From Jackrogersella multiformis (taxonomy: Eukaryota > Ascomycota > Sordariomycetes > Xylariales > Hypoxylaceae), in contig CADCXD010000007.1 in assembly GCA_902806575.1 (NCBI GenBank), forward strand, positions 1,240,001-1,304,000: a DNA stretch of 64,000 nucleotides. Direction: 5' to 3'. The notes beneath the pieces are model-generated. The model did no database searches and was not told the origin of the DNA. It saw only the letters and a list, made by a program, of their open reading frames with translations. The position numbers were made by a program, and so were the translations under genes. Positions within the stretch are counted from its first letter, which is position 1, and the number at the start of each line of letters is the position of its first letter. Positions 24,010-35,388 of this stretch are shown piece after piece.

Positions 24010-25311
24010 ATGGCCTCAGGTCTTCTGCGCAACCTCCTGCACCTGACCAACTTCCGCAGCCCGCTGCTGCGGACGGCCGTCCCCAGCGTCGCGGCGGCCT
24101 TCGCGCTGCAAGCCGCCGTGGCCGCGCCCTCGGTCCGCGCGCAGTCCGAGCGCTTCTACGACGCCTCCGGCTCCGCCACCTTCCTCGCCGTCACCGTGCT
24201 CAGCCTGTATCTGCCGAGCCTCCGCACCCGCGCCGCCGCGACGCTGGCCGGCATCCCCAAGCCGCCGTTCCCTAGCTTGCTGGGCGCGTTTGCGGGGGGC
24301 GCGGGGGCTCTGCATTGGCGCCAGGTGGTGCTCAGCGCCGCTGCGGTCTTCTGGTCTGTTAGATGTGGGGCTCCCGTTTTCCTAACTCGGTCTTTTTTTA
24401 TATTCTTTTTTTATACCTGGGTGCTTAGTTCTGTAGTTTCTGCCCTGCTTATATCCATGCTATATATTACATACCTACCTAGGTACCTAGGCAGCAGAAT
24501 GGCAGCAGAATGGTAGCAGAATGGCACACACGTAAATGCACTCCTACATAAGAGCAGACCAACTAACCCGACTCCAAAGTGGGCACGTACCTCTTCAGCC
24601 GTGTGCTGCACCAGGGCCACGACTCGCGGTTCGACACGATCCGGGCGGAGCCCGCCAAGTTCGCCGGCGCGTTCGCCGCGCAAGCGACGTGGATATCGCT
24701 GTGCCTCGCGCCGGTGATCGCCGTCAACGCGGTGCCGGCCGCGGCGCTCGCCGCCGTGCCGCTCGGCGTGGCCGACGTGCTCGGGCTCGGGTTGTTCGCC
24801 GCCGGCTTCGCGCTCGAGATCGTGGCCGATCACCAGAAGGGCCGCTGGCTGCGCCGGCGCAAGGATAAGCTCCACGACGAGCCGTTCATGACGGAGGGCC
24901 TGTGGCGTAGGAGGTGAGTGCCCATGCATATCCCCGGGTTTGGGGGTGATGATGACTACCTGGTACCTAGGGTGGTAGGTAGAAGGTAGGTAGGCAAGTA
25001 ACTGACCTGTGATTAGTCAATTCCCGAACTACTTCGGCGAGTGCACGCTCTGGACCGGCATCGCGACCGCGGCCGCCGGCGTGCTGGTGACGCGCCCCGT
25101 CCAGGCCGGGCTCGGGTTCTCGGGCGGGTTGGCGGGCAAGCTGCTAGCTGTCGCGATGTCGTTCGCGAGCCCGGCGTTCGTAAGCTTCTTGCTTCTGAAA
25201 GTCACGGGTGTGCCGCTGAGCGAGAAGAAATACGATGCCAAGTATGGCTCTCGTAAAGATTATCAGGAGTGGAAGCGGAACACTCCTAAGTTCTTCCCCA
25301 AGTTGATCTAA
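24010..25311 (+). CDS. DUF1295 / steroid 5-alpha-reductase-like membrane protein
   Basis: Three exons: 24010-24364, 24580-24913 and 25017-25311; 327 residues. The first intron is unusually long for this region (215 nt), starts with GTGGGG, and contains an 11-bp tandem repeat and CCTAGG palindromes. Splicing there restores FWSVRLGTYLFSR, and the second junction restores RRSQFPNYFGE, both strongly conserved in DUF1295. The protein has about seven hydrophobic segments and ends with KKYDAKYGSRKDYQEWKRNT, the NADPH-side C-terminal motif of the 5-alpha-reductase superfamily. Such proteins sit in the ER or other internal membranes and are thought to reduce sterol or polyisoprenoid double bonds, though most fungal members are uncharacterised. 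The ATG sits in a good CACCATGG context. Confidence 0.87.
24491..24523. repeat. 11-bp tandem repeat inside an intron
   Basis: Three units of GCAGCAGAATG (the third begins GTAG) lie in intron 1 of the DUF1295 gene, directly after two CCTAGG palindromes. Confidence 0.8.
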
Positions 25312-25551
25312 GATTAATGACGCAGACGAGTTAAACATATAATGAGATATCGAGGCAGTTAAGCTGTGCAAATCACCGCGAATTAAATGTACGAGTTTCA
25401 CAAGTTATCTTTTAAAAGTTACCTATGAATCAGCATCAGCATTTTGCTGTGATGCGCCTATTGCTCCGTTGCCTACCTAGGTATGTCTCAGCGCCAAGGA
25501 AGCAACTCTAAAATCTGACTATGTAGCTGTGGTTTGTTCTGATTTTGTAAA

Positions 25552-26711
25552 TCACTTGTAGAAGCCCTTGACCTTCTCGACCTCGTCATAGCTACCCAAA
25601 TAGATACCTGATCGATCATGAATGTGTTCTGGCACGACATCGAGCATCCGGTTCATCTTGCTGTCGATCGCTTGTCCGCCGGCTAAGGAGCTGTTAGTTT
25701 ACGCCTGATCGAGATATACGATATAAATATTAAAATAACTTACCATTTTCGAAAACCATAGCCATTGGCGCACACTCGTAGAGAATCCGTAGTTTGCCCT
25801 TAGGGCTCTTCTTGTCCGCAGGGTAAGCAAAGATACCACCATACAATAGCGTCCGATACGCATCGGCAACCATGCTGCCGATATACCTGGCGCTGTAGGG
25901 TTTGCCGTTTCCTTGCGGGTACTTGAGAGAATTGAAGTACTCCTTCGTGTGGTCTTCCCAATATAGCGAATTTCCTTCGTTGACGGAGTAGATTGATCGG
26001 GACTTCGGGATTCGCATGTTGGGATGGGTTAAGATGAACTCTCCGAACGAGTTATCTAACGTAAAGCCGTTGACGGTGCCGCCTTTCATAGTAATGACGA
26101 GCTGGGCCGACGCACCGTACATGGTAAATCCGGCAGCAAGCAGCTCGGATCCCGGTTTCAGAATATCTTCTTTTGTACCGGTCGAGTCATCGGCTAGTTT
26201 GTGAACACCAAAGATCGTTCCAACTGATACACCGGCATCCAAGTTGGAGCTTCCATCGATGGGGTCACAAGCTACGGCGTATCGGGCGCCAGTGTGGTCC
26301 TTGAAGTATATGACCTCCTCTTCCTCTTCTGATACCAGCAATGCACACTTCCCCGACGATCTCATAGCGGCTATGAATAAGTCATTTCCGATCACGTCGA
26401 GCTTCTTCTGATCGTCACCCGTGGCATTGGATTGTCCAGCGAGGCCCGTCAAGTTTACCAGCGTGGCTCGGCGAATGTAGTAGGAGATAGCTTTGAAGGA
26501 GAATTGGAGGGCGTGACATAATAATCTGTTTTAGACAGTATTAGCCTAGGCTGTCTCATTTTTACGGACAAGCTAAAACTTACGTGAAATCTCCGGTTGC
26601 CTCTTTGTGCTTGACCTGTTCTTCTGTGAGGAAACGAGTTAAGGTAACGATGTTTGTGTTCACCGCTGCCGACTCTGCCGAGTGCACATCATTACTGCTA
26701 CTCGTCGCCAT
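25552..26711 (-). CDS. fbp1: Fructose-1,6-bisphosphatase
   Basis: Three exons: 26711-26584, 26525-25744 and 25682-25552, giving 346 residues, the usual length. The enzyme hydrolyses fructose 1,6-bisphosphate to fructose 6-phosphate, the committed cytosolic step of gluconeogenesis. Visible landmarks: TLTRFLTEEQ at the start; LTGLAGQSNATGDDQKKLDV; the metal and active-site block ACDPIDGSSNLDAGVSVGTI; the substrate-binding stretch RYIGSMVADAYRTLLYGGIF; YPADKKSPKGKLRILYECAP; and the C-terminal GGQAIDS. The short first exon (MATSSSNDVHSAE) is normal for ascomycetes. Glucose repression is known for the family; I could not verify regulator sites. Confidence is very high. Confidence 0.97.
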
Positions 26712-29700
26712 AATGTTTGAAGGGATCTGGAATAGCCAGAAATAGGTGAAAGTAGGAGAAACAGAAGGTACCTAGGTAGATATGGAGGTAGGAACAAGAG
26801 TGGCCCGGGATGTTTACTTTTATACTATGTACCTCCTAGGAAGGCAGTTACGGAGAAATGGGGGGAAGAGGATTCAGTGAATAAGGAGGAAGGTGATAGA
26901 TATGATAAGGATATCATATATGTATTGTATTAATAGGCTAACCTCCGGCAAGTTATCGTGAGTAAAGTTGAACTAAGATATTGGTGATGGTAAAAAAGAT
27001 ATGCCGAGGGAGAAGCTGGGAGCTTATAAACCTTCGATAGGTGCGTGAGTGAGTGCCTGAGTGTGTGTGAGTGTGTCTCAAGCATCTTTGTTCTTCTCCA
27101 CATCCTTGCTCCTCTTCGTCCAACTGGTTTGCTCGGTGCTGCGGGTAACCATAAGCACGATGACATACGGCATCAAGCGGCCACATTCCGATGTGCCAAT
27201 CTGGACCCAGACCCCTTAAGCTCCATAGCCGGCCGAGGGGAAATGTGGGTTAGGGATGCTAGGTGGCTAGCTGGGCATCTAATAGACTAAAAGAGGATTT
27301 CTCGGGTCATGGCATTTAAGCCGCCATTGATTATACCGAGGCGGGAGATGCCGGTGACCTCGGGCGTAAAACGTCACTAATATCTTGATTCGGGTCTTGT
27401 GAGCTGCTACTAAGTACGGAAAGCCGGGTATGCTGATTTGTTTTTCGTTTGGCCTTCTCCATGTGACTGAGTACCTACCTAGGTAGGTATGTCACATAGC
27501 AGACTTGCACTACCTAGGTTCTTAGGTATCCAGAGGTTATTTAATACGTCCTTAATTCTGGATGGAGAATGAAGTAATGCTTAGTTAGAAATGAATGGAG
27601 CAGCAGAAGAATTTGACATTGTAATGATGTAAATGAGGGGCAAGGGAAGCTTCAAAGCTAGGGCCAATTGAGAAAAGGAAAATTGTACGGATTAAGAGGG
27701 GCAGGCTTTAGATCGGAATCTAAACTTGTTGAGGTTTATCCGATTGCCATTGTTAGTTCCCTCGGATTATTAACCATCCTTTTCCGGTATTTCTCCGAAG
27801 AAGTAGACCCACAATGCAAGGCACGCCCCACTCAGCGTGAAGATTTGGACCTAGAAATAATTTTTTCCTTTCTCTAATGTCAACAGCTTTTCTCTTTCGT
27901 TCACACCACCAAGACGAAGATGACTTGGAACACAATTGTAAGTACGCACTATTTCCTTTTTACCTCCCCTTCTTTGATGACAAACTGTAAACCGCAAACT
28001 AGAGTCTTTGACCAATTTGGAATGAAACTGTTTTTACACGTCAGTCTGAGCATAGAACATCGGATTCGAAACTGTTGATGAACCTGATCTTGAGCTTCAT
28101 TATGCTAACTCGAAGCTAGGTAATACTTCCTTGGGCTACATGTTCATCGTAGCTATGGTACGACAGAACTATAAATGCAATAACAACAGGATGGTATGTT
28201 TACTTCGTCCCTTACTACTGTCTCCCCTTACCTGATGATCTTTCTATGCATATGCATAGCTGGAAATTACCGTCCGAAGCAAATGCTCTTGACGAAAAAA
28301 ACTGGCTGTTGTCTGATAATATCTGCTACTTTCTGATGTTTGCAATTTTTTTCGTTGGTGCCGTCACTAACGCTATCTATAGTGACTACAGTAAACTCCC
28401 AGATGGTATGCGAACTTTCCGAGTCGAACTTGTACTATCCCAATATGATGAAGCGGCACTGGGCTCCGAATAATATCGCATGAGTTGATACGCCATCTTG
28501 TGGCAGGCCTAGAAAACCTCGCCCACTGATCACGATATTCATATCTGTCATCTTTACCGCGTCTTGCGACATCATCGCTAACGCCCAATTTCTAAATCAG
28601 TATCGCGATATTGATGCGCGTATTCATCACGGTTATTAAACATGACCGATGGTTGGAGTGTGAAGATGAATTAATCATCACATTTGACAGCCCGTGTTGA
28701 GTTTTGTTTGACGCTCCAATACTCCAATACTTTTGTAGTCAAGGTAAGCAGCATCTTCTCTTTCTAGTATCAACCCAATTTCTACATGATGAGCACAGAT
28801 GACGAGTCTGATTCGGATTCCCGTTGTAGACAACCTTATTTACTACCATTCATGCATTTTCTGATCACCAAATACATCTTTACCGTCAAACCATCATTCA
28901 CTTCGGTACATCTTCTAACCGTTACAGTTTCTCAATGCGATATGTCGCTTGACCTCCAAACACCTGGTTAGTACCGCTTTCAGGATTCGAAGATCAGAGT
29001 GCCGCTGCAACATGATGATTTGACGTAAAAATTGACAAGCATATGTCAGAGCTTCACGGCGTTGATGACTCCAGTCTTGTCTGACTGCAGTGGCACGAGA
29101 TCTTTCGAAGTTGTCTTGCTCGAATATGCAGCTAACTAGCTGAACCAGTGGCCCTTTCGATACAGTGCCATCTGTTTTCCCAATGAGCTATTGAGGTAAG
29201 CCAATTTCTCAAATCTTTATTACTCAATCCCTACAATGATGATTCAATTTCACGACGGTCAACATAGCTCGACATAGCTTTGATGATATTGCCTTTGACA
29301 AGGCTTTCGATCTGAAATGGGATCTTACACATACTGCCTTTCTCCCGTAGTCTCGGATTGAGCTAACTCGCTCCATAGGATGCTAGATGACGATGAATAC
29401 GAATTCTACCTATGGTAGGTACACATTACCCTTTGTTGGCAAATACCTCGGGAGTCCCAAGGTAGGTAATGGTAAGTGGTTTACTTCAAGTTCTACCTAG
29501 TTAGATATTTTGTTCGTATTCTTCACAAGATCAAATCGAAGACTCGCTCGTACCGGGGGAGGCATTCTTTAGAACCTTCAGGTTCTTCCTCTTGAGATAG
29601 TACCAAGGAAAACGTAGTTTATATATGTGCAGGTATGGTATCATGAATTGCTAGATAGTGGAAGACAATATATACATACCTAGGTACATAAACATCATTT

Positions 29701-29900
29701 AGCAAAACTTCTGTGTCTTACTAGTGCTATCATTATAATGCCCAAAAATCGAAATGCATCATCATACATCTCTACATTATTAACAACAATACTTCGCTGT
29801 TTGAAGTACGCATATTTACCGAGTCTCACCTTGGACTAAGATCCCCACTCTATCGCGTATAAACAGCACCTCCCAACCCATCGCCCCGCGCCCCAGGTGC
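26712..29900. other. Gene-poor interval (about 3.2 kb)
   Basis: The first part is the fbp1 promoter region, including a GTGTGTGAGTGTGT run near 27060. A copy of the 18-bp palindrome is at 27472-27489. On the plus strand, 27920-28250 shows several exon-like bits (for example MTWNTI followed by GTAAGT), but they do not join in phase. The frame at 28786-28971 begins MMSTDDESDSDS and is otherwise unremarkable. I see no supportable gene. Confidence 0.4.
27472..27489. repeat. 18-bp perfect palindrome, copy 2
   Basis: TACCTACCTAGGTAGGTA, identical to the copies at 23534, 42192 and 56908. It is intergenic, upstream of fbp1. Confidence 0.85.
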
Positions 29901-31928
29901 CTAAATCACCAACATCGCAACGGCAGCAGCACCCCCGCCAACCGCGAGCCTCAAGCCTCCTCCGCCACGCCCCAGCCCCAGCCTCAGGGTGCTCGCGACG
30001 CTCGACGGCGTGGCGGTAGCGGTGAAGAAGCCGGTCAGCTGGACGGTAGTCGTAGTCGTAGCGGCGGGGGCGGAGGGGGGCGGGGTGGACGCGGCGTCGC
30101 CGGTCTGCAGGGCGCCGTTGACGGTGAAGCCCTTGTTGTTGAGGATGACGCTGCGCTGGTCGTCGCTGCAGCTGCCGGGGACGTCGCGCAGCCAGCAGGT
30201 GTGGGCGGGGCTGCCGGGCAGGGGCAGGGGGCTGGCGGCGTCGGCGGGGCCGGTGGTGTTGTAGGAGGAGAGGTCGGCGCGGGCGCCGGTGGAGACGCTG
30301 CCGCCGCGGATGACGCGCGCGAAGATCTCGAAGGCGGCAGCCGGCTGGTAGGCCGGCACCGAGTGCCCCGCCTGGTACACGCGGCTGAAGGACAGGTTGC
30401 CGAACTGGCGCACGGCGCCGCCGATGTAGCTGTCGTTGACGATGATGGGGGCGTAGCCGGCGGCCGGGAAGGCGGAGGCGTAGGGGCCGCGCGGGGAGGC
30501 GGCGGCGGCGAGGGCGAGCGAGATGGCCTCGCCGCCGAGCCAGTTGCAGATGTAGTCGCGGTCGCCGTAGATGAGGCCGACGCGCACGCCGGCGTCGAGG
30601 AGCGAGGCGAGCTTGGGCACCATGGCCTCGCGCTCGTAGTCGCCGGTGGAGGCGAAGGCCGCGGCGACCTGGCTGTTGGTCTCGGTGTAATTGAGGCTCG
30701 TGCCGATGGCGGACTGGAACTCGGGCGTGTTGACGTACTCCAGGTACCGCCGCGGCGGGAACGAGTCGGGCAGCACCGCCGAGATGTCGTAGACGCTGCG
30801 GCCGGCGTCCGAGTACGGCAGCATGACGTTATTAGTGCAGCTGGTGTAGGCGGACTCGCACATGCTGTTCACGTCGGGGACCGCGCCGGTGTTGTTCGGG
30901 TCCTGCCCCGCGACGCCGGCCCGGCATTTGTTGATCAGGTCGCGGCATCCGCCGTCGGCGTAGAAGCTGGCGTTGGCCATCTGCGCTCTGACGGAGTTGA
31001 TAGCTACCAATCCGTAGGGATTCTTGGTCGCCATGACGGGGTAGTACGGCGCTTGGATCAGATCGTCGACACAGCCGTTTACGATGCCGAGAGAAGCAAG
31101 ACGGATATCTACCGTGGTAATATTGGATACGGTGCCGTTGCGTCGAGCGGTATTCATCTCATTCCACTTACTCGCGAACGCGGGACCGTACTTCCCTCCA
31201 TAGCTTTCCGAGAATAGATTCACGCCCAAGACATTGTCCTTTGGAGGGTTCAACTCTGGAAAAGCACTCAGGAACCCCTGTAGCATGTGCCATATGGCGA
31301 TTGCTGCTGTCTCGGTCGTATTGGATGTGTGGTTGGCATTCATGGAGCTGAAGGTACCGTTGAGATATGCAGTAGGTGGGAGGGAATGCGGTTTATCTGC
31401 GGGCGGAATATATATATTATTGGTGAGCAGATCGATTGAGCCGCTCGTCGGTACGTCGTAGGAGAATCCGACCTGGTTTGGTTGGTCGATAAACAACATA
31501 TTCGAGGCTCTATCCCAACCCCATTCCCGCGCTATAGTTGTGAACTTGTCTGTGCCATCGTCAACCACCTCGCAAGGTCCGTTTTCGGTAAAGAAACCGA
31601 ACATGGAACTCGAGCCAGGGCCGCCATTGAGCCAGATGGTCAGACTATCATTGGCCTGTTGGTCCCGCGCGCCGACAAACCAGAAGAAGGTGTTTGTTGG
31701 AAAATCACCCGGGATGCTCACCCAGCCTGTGTATTGGGTCTGCGACTCGAACGCGGTGGTGCAGGCTCCATGAGGCACTTTGTAGCTGATCTTGATGCTA
31801 GGATCGATCGGCGACGAAATGGTAGTCAAGTTCAGGTAATCGGATGTAGCATTTGGGAATTGTCCTTTGGCAAGGCAGATGAGCGTTGTGGTAGCAACCA
31901 GGACTACATCGATGCAGTTCAGTCGCAT
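29901..31928 (-). CDS. Secreted serine carboxypeptidase (family S10), probably GPI-anchored
   Basis: A single exon of 675 residues. Serine carboxypeptidases remove C-terminal amino acids at acidic pH. A signal peptide is clear (VVLVATTTLICLAKG). The oxyanion region is WLNGGPGSSSMFGFF, the nucleophile is in LFSESYGGKYGP (SESYGG instead of the common GESYGG), the Asp lies in YGDRDYICNWLGGE and the His in QAGHSVPAYQP. At least ten N-x-S/T sites occur, consistent with secretion. After the catalytic part comes a Pro/Thr/Ser tail (PPPSAPAATTTTT) and a final small hydrophobic stretch (GGGAAAVAMLVI), the pattern of a GPI-anchor signal, so the enzyme may be held at the cell surface. The 3' half of the gene is far richer in G+C than the 5' half. 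The long opposite-strand frame is a shadow. Confidence 0.93.
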   Translation of the reverse strand: MRLNCIDVVLVATTTLICLAKGQFPNATSDYLNLTTISSPIDPSIKISYKVPHGACTTAFESQTQYTGWVSIPGDFPTNTFFWFVGARDQQANDSLTIWLNGGPGSSSMFGFFTENGPCEVVDDGTDKFTTIAREWGWDRASNMLFIDQPNQVGFSYDVPTSGSIDLLTNNIYIPPADKPHSLPPTAYLNGTFSSMNANHTSNTTETAAIAIWHMLQGFLSAFPELNPPKDNVLGVNLFSESYGGKYGPAFASKWNEMNTARRNGTVSNITTVDIRLASLGIVNGCVDDLIQAPYYPVMATKNPYGLVAINSVRAQMANASFYADGGCRDLINKCRAGVAGQDPNNTGAVPDVNSMCESAYTSCTNNVMLPYSDAGRSVYDISAVLPDSFPPRRYLEYVNTPEFQSAIGTSLNYTETNSQVAAAFASTGDYEREAMVPKLASLLDAGVRVGLIYGDRDYICNWLGGEAISLALAAAASPRGPYASAFPAAGYAPIIVNDSYIGGAVRQFGNLSFSRVYQAGHSVPAYQPAAAFEIFARVIRGGSVSTGARADLSSYNTTGPADAASPLPLPGSPAHTCWLRDVPGSCSDDQRSVILNNKGFTVNGALQTGDAASTPPPSAPAATTTTTVQLTGFFTATATPSSVASTLRLGLGRGGGGLRLAVGGGAAAVAMLVI

Positions 31929-32773
31929 TATCGCCGTCTGACGGTCGGCATTCTTGTTTGCGATTGACTCCCAGGCTTAGCCCAGGTATATATGAGGGGG
32001 AAGGTTACGAGAACCAGAGCGAATCAAAAAATGAGTAATAGAGGAGCGATTGTATGAACTTGTTTGAGAAGATATAGAAAACCAATTACGAGTAACAAAT
32101 GTCTTCAAGTTAATGTAGGTGCTAAGGTTAGTGTAAAGATGTAGAGATTAGTGTTGGTTAGTGCAAAGATGTAGTCTAGGTTAATATGTAACTATGTACC
32201 AATGAACGCTTCAAATAATCACGACCGCAGATTGTGTGTGGGGGGTTTAAGCGGGTTCCCGTCGATGCTAAGTCCGAAAATGCACTAGTCTCGGGTACCT
32301 TGCATTAAGTACTCCCGGCTATCTAAGCCATACTACATAAGTGCATATTATTCGTTGATGTAAAACATGGATATATAAGAACGTTAGGTTAACTGGTTAA
32401 TTGCTTAGAGAAAAACTGATTTATTTATGACATCGTCTCTATCGTCCTATTAATTTAATATCTCGACTTCTAATTAGGAAAACTTCATATGCTAATAATA
32501 TGTTAACAACCTCTTATGCAAGATAGTATACCACATATGATGCACTTATTACCGAGTCTATTTTCATATCTTGTGCATTCATTAAAGAGAACAAGCTAAA
32601 CGCGACGGCATGCATTGGTCACACGCTAGCTTTCAGCTCAACTGGGGCTGGACGTGAACCGAAGTTGACAATAAAAGAATATTAGGATTTTCTCCAATCC
32701 TTCTATTTTCCGGGGAAAGTCTCGAGTATATTTCCCTGTCTCACTAGATGTGTGTCCTAGGAAAAGAAGTGAA
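31929..32773. other. Divergent intergenic region
   Basis: The shared upstream region of the carboxypeptidase and the membrane-anchored unknown. It is AT-rich. A repeated phrase (GTAAAGATGTAGAGATTAGTGTTGGTTAGTGCAAAG in pieces, about 32130-32175) is present, but I see no gene. Confidence 0.45.
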
Positions 32774-34577
32774 ATGGCTTCGACAGATTCAGGCTACTCG
32801 GCCACCGATATCATCACGTATATTGGCATCCCCCTAGCGGTGCTTGGCGTGTTGCCAATTCTATACAACACCGTCGCCACGCTAGCTGCTCTGTCTAAGA
32901 TCAAGCGTATGCTTCGTCATGGCCGGCTAACCGCCCTGACGCGTAGCGATGTGGTAAACCGGGTCATCGAAGTGGAACTGCCGCGGTACGCCGTCACGCC
33001 GTGTGATCGCTTCGCCGAGACAGAGCTTTACTGGAAGCCTGCGAGGCAGCCGAGCTCTATCCCCGGCGGGTCGTGGACTACCTTCAACTGGCAGTCTCGC
33101 GCTATCGGAGCTAAGACCCAGCGTCTCGAGTATGCTGACCAGCTCCGCCAACCCCAGGTCGATGTCGCATTTGATCAGCTCATTGCCTACTTGCTAGATC
33201 TGGGTGCTGTCCCGGACGCGCATGGCTGGAAGCTGTTACGCTCGACGGGGTTGTGGACTCCAACCGGTTGCTCGTTGATGAAATCTCCTGATGGGCACCA
33301 TGATGCTTTGACTATCGCTCCTTTAGACGATTCAGATGGACATCTCTCCTTAAAAGCGAAATGGTCGTTGGATTGGACGACAAGGGACTTCTCGTCCCTA
33401 CCTCCCTATTGGATAAGACTTCCACCGCCACCAATACCGGAGCCAACAGACCTGACTGAACCTATCGAACCTGCTGAACTCGCAGAGGGAACATCCGCAT
33501 CTCAAGACCTCCTAGTAGAAGATGTAGAAAAGGGTGTCAAAGAGAAAGATCAAAGTAGCTTGCGGAAGCAGTCTCTCGACTCGATTCAGAAGCAAGCAGA
33601 GAAGAACGCAAAGACCACAATAACATGTCAGATATCCATCGACGGTCTAATCTCCGCCATGAGCCAGGAGGATGGGGCTCACTTCTCGTCGGCGAACCTA
33701 CAGGGCCTCTACATCGAACATCTACGTATACGCTCCAATAAGAACGACGGTGTATGGTTTGCAAGCATAGCAACCGCATTCGGAACAACTAGCCAGACCA
33801 TGTTGTGGAACTACAAGATCCCCGACGAGATCCTCAACTTCGCCAGACGGGACACCGTACCATGTGGCGTCCTGGTGATTCTGGATATTGTAGATGACGA
33901 CAAGACACCCGAATGGTCCACAAACTACGACCCCGCAGAGGAGGCGCGCGAATTATTCTTCAGGCGCACCAGGGAGCAACACGACGCGATAGCATCAGAG
34001 TCACGGATGCAGCCTGCCCAAAAGGAAGCTGCTGCCCGAGATAGGATGCATAGAGAGATGAATCAGAGAATGCAAGACAGTCAGTTAACCATAACTACCC
34101 GCTAAAGTTCGTGATTATGCTTACACGTCGATAGTGAGAGATCGCCAGCGACTAGAACAACAACGCCGCGAAGCACGCACCTCCGAGGCGCTGCAGAGCC
34201 CCAAATGGGACACCAAGCTCGTCGCCGAGCATAATCTTCGCTGGCTCGCACAGAGAAAGCAGCCTACTACCTGCGGCATCAGTCTCAACGCCTCGCTGCC
34301 TGTCCGCGACGTCGTCGGCATGCTACTGCACCGGATGGTGCTCGACGGCCAGTTCGCCTCCTCGATCTGCAAGATACTGGATCTGTGGAAGGCCTGGGCG
34401 GACAACGGCGGCATGAGGAGGTCCGACTTGGACGCCTTGCGAGACCAGCAGGTACTGTTCGCTTTGGCTAGCCTTCTGGTTGCGCTGGTCAGGGATGCCG
34501 CTACGGCCCTCGAGGGCACGCTTTCTCTGGACTTGCAGGAGTGCCTGCGGATATGGAAGACTGTGAGGTTGGGATGA
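32774..34577 (+). CDS. Hypothetical protein with one N-terminal membrane segment
   Basis: Two exons: 32774-34079 and 34135-34577, with a 55-nt GTCAGT..TAG intron; 582 residues. I start at the ATG at 32774 (MASTDSGYS) because the open frame upstream has only a GTG. Residues 11-37 form one hydrophobic helix (ITYIGIPLAVLGVLPILY), followed by a basic KIKRMLRHGR, so the bulk probably faces the cytosol. The middle has an acidic Pro/Glu stretch (PEPTDLTEPIEPAEL) and the last third is Arg/Gln-rich and helical (MRDRQRLEQQRREAR). Splicing joins QRMQD to MRDRQ. I recognise no enzyme motif; similar fungal proteins are simply uncharacterised. Function unknown. Confidence 0.7.
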
Positions 34578-35388
34578 TGGTAAGGGTACTAGGATCTATT
34601 CATGTAAATATGTTGTATTATTTGCGCTGTTGAGATTTCATGTTTGTAGCTCATCCTCCTGCTACCTCTTACCGCTCGGACATATATTGTCTATTTATTA
34701 TATTCCTTTCGGAAAGACGAATTCCAAGCAACGACTTCCTCAACACAAGTCTTACATCCCCACAATTTATCGCTCGTTGCAAATATCCTTTAGGCCTAGT
34801 AGAAGTCGTAGCTCCTCTAACACCCCCCTCCCCTTCAATCCACAGCTCACCCCTTTTTTAGAATGACTGTCTCTCCTCGTGGTTGTCCCCATAACCCCAT
34901 GTAAATGAAATAATTCTCAAAAATAAAACAATTCCCATATTAAAATAACTCTTTAAAGAGAATTATTCTAATTATTTATGCAGTAGTTGTACAGAGAATA
35001 GTTCTGAAGCTTATAAGTTGCTCTGATTAATTATCATTGTTGTCAATAGATCTTAGCCCCTAAGATCCATCTGTTCAAACCTGAGCCAAAGAGCACAGCT
35101 TCCAGTGCCTTGTTTTCGGCCGCACCAACTAAAGTTGTTATTTACCAAAAGTGGAAACAAGCACATAAAGGTTCTGAAGGTTCTGTATTTCGGTAATATA
35201 CTAGAAAAATTATTTAATTCATTTAGAAGAACTAAAATAATAAGAAACAGATAGATTTCCGCCGAGCCTTCGACACGAATAATAATTAGTTGGACCTTTT
35301 AGGCCATAACGAGCACACCTAAAAAGCCACTTCACATAGGCATAAGCTTCACTAGATTCCCATTCTAAGTCGCCTTCTCATGCACCCG
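34578..35388. other. Convergent intergenic spacer
   Basis: AT-rich, no gene. The two overlapping frames at 34630-34866 are low-complexity Ser/Pro/Phe reads of a CT-rich stretch. Confidence 0.45.

Noticed and set aside
27920..28300. Apparent small multi-exon gene (MTWNTI and following pieces)
   Set aside because: Donor-like and acceptor-like sites exist, but the pieces do not join in phase and hit stops immediately.
30201..31217. 338-codon plus-strand frame opposite the carboxypeptidase
   Set aside because: It is antisense to a GC-rich, strongly supported gene. Its composition (Gly/Ala/Val/Arg, no motifs) is the expected shadow of high GC3 on the other strand.
34630..34866. Two overlapping frames after the membrane-anchored unknown
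   Set aside because: Translations of a CT-rich low-complexity stretch; no support.
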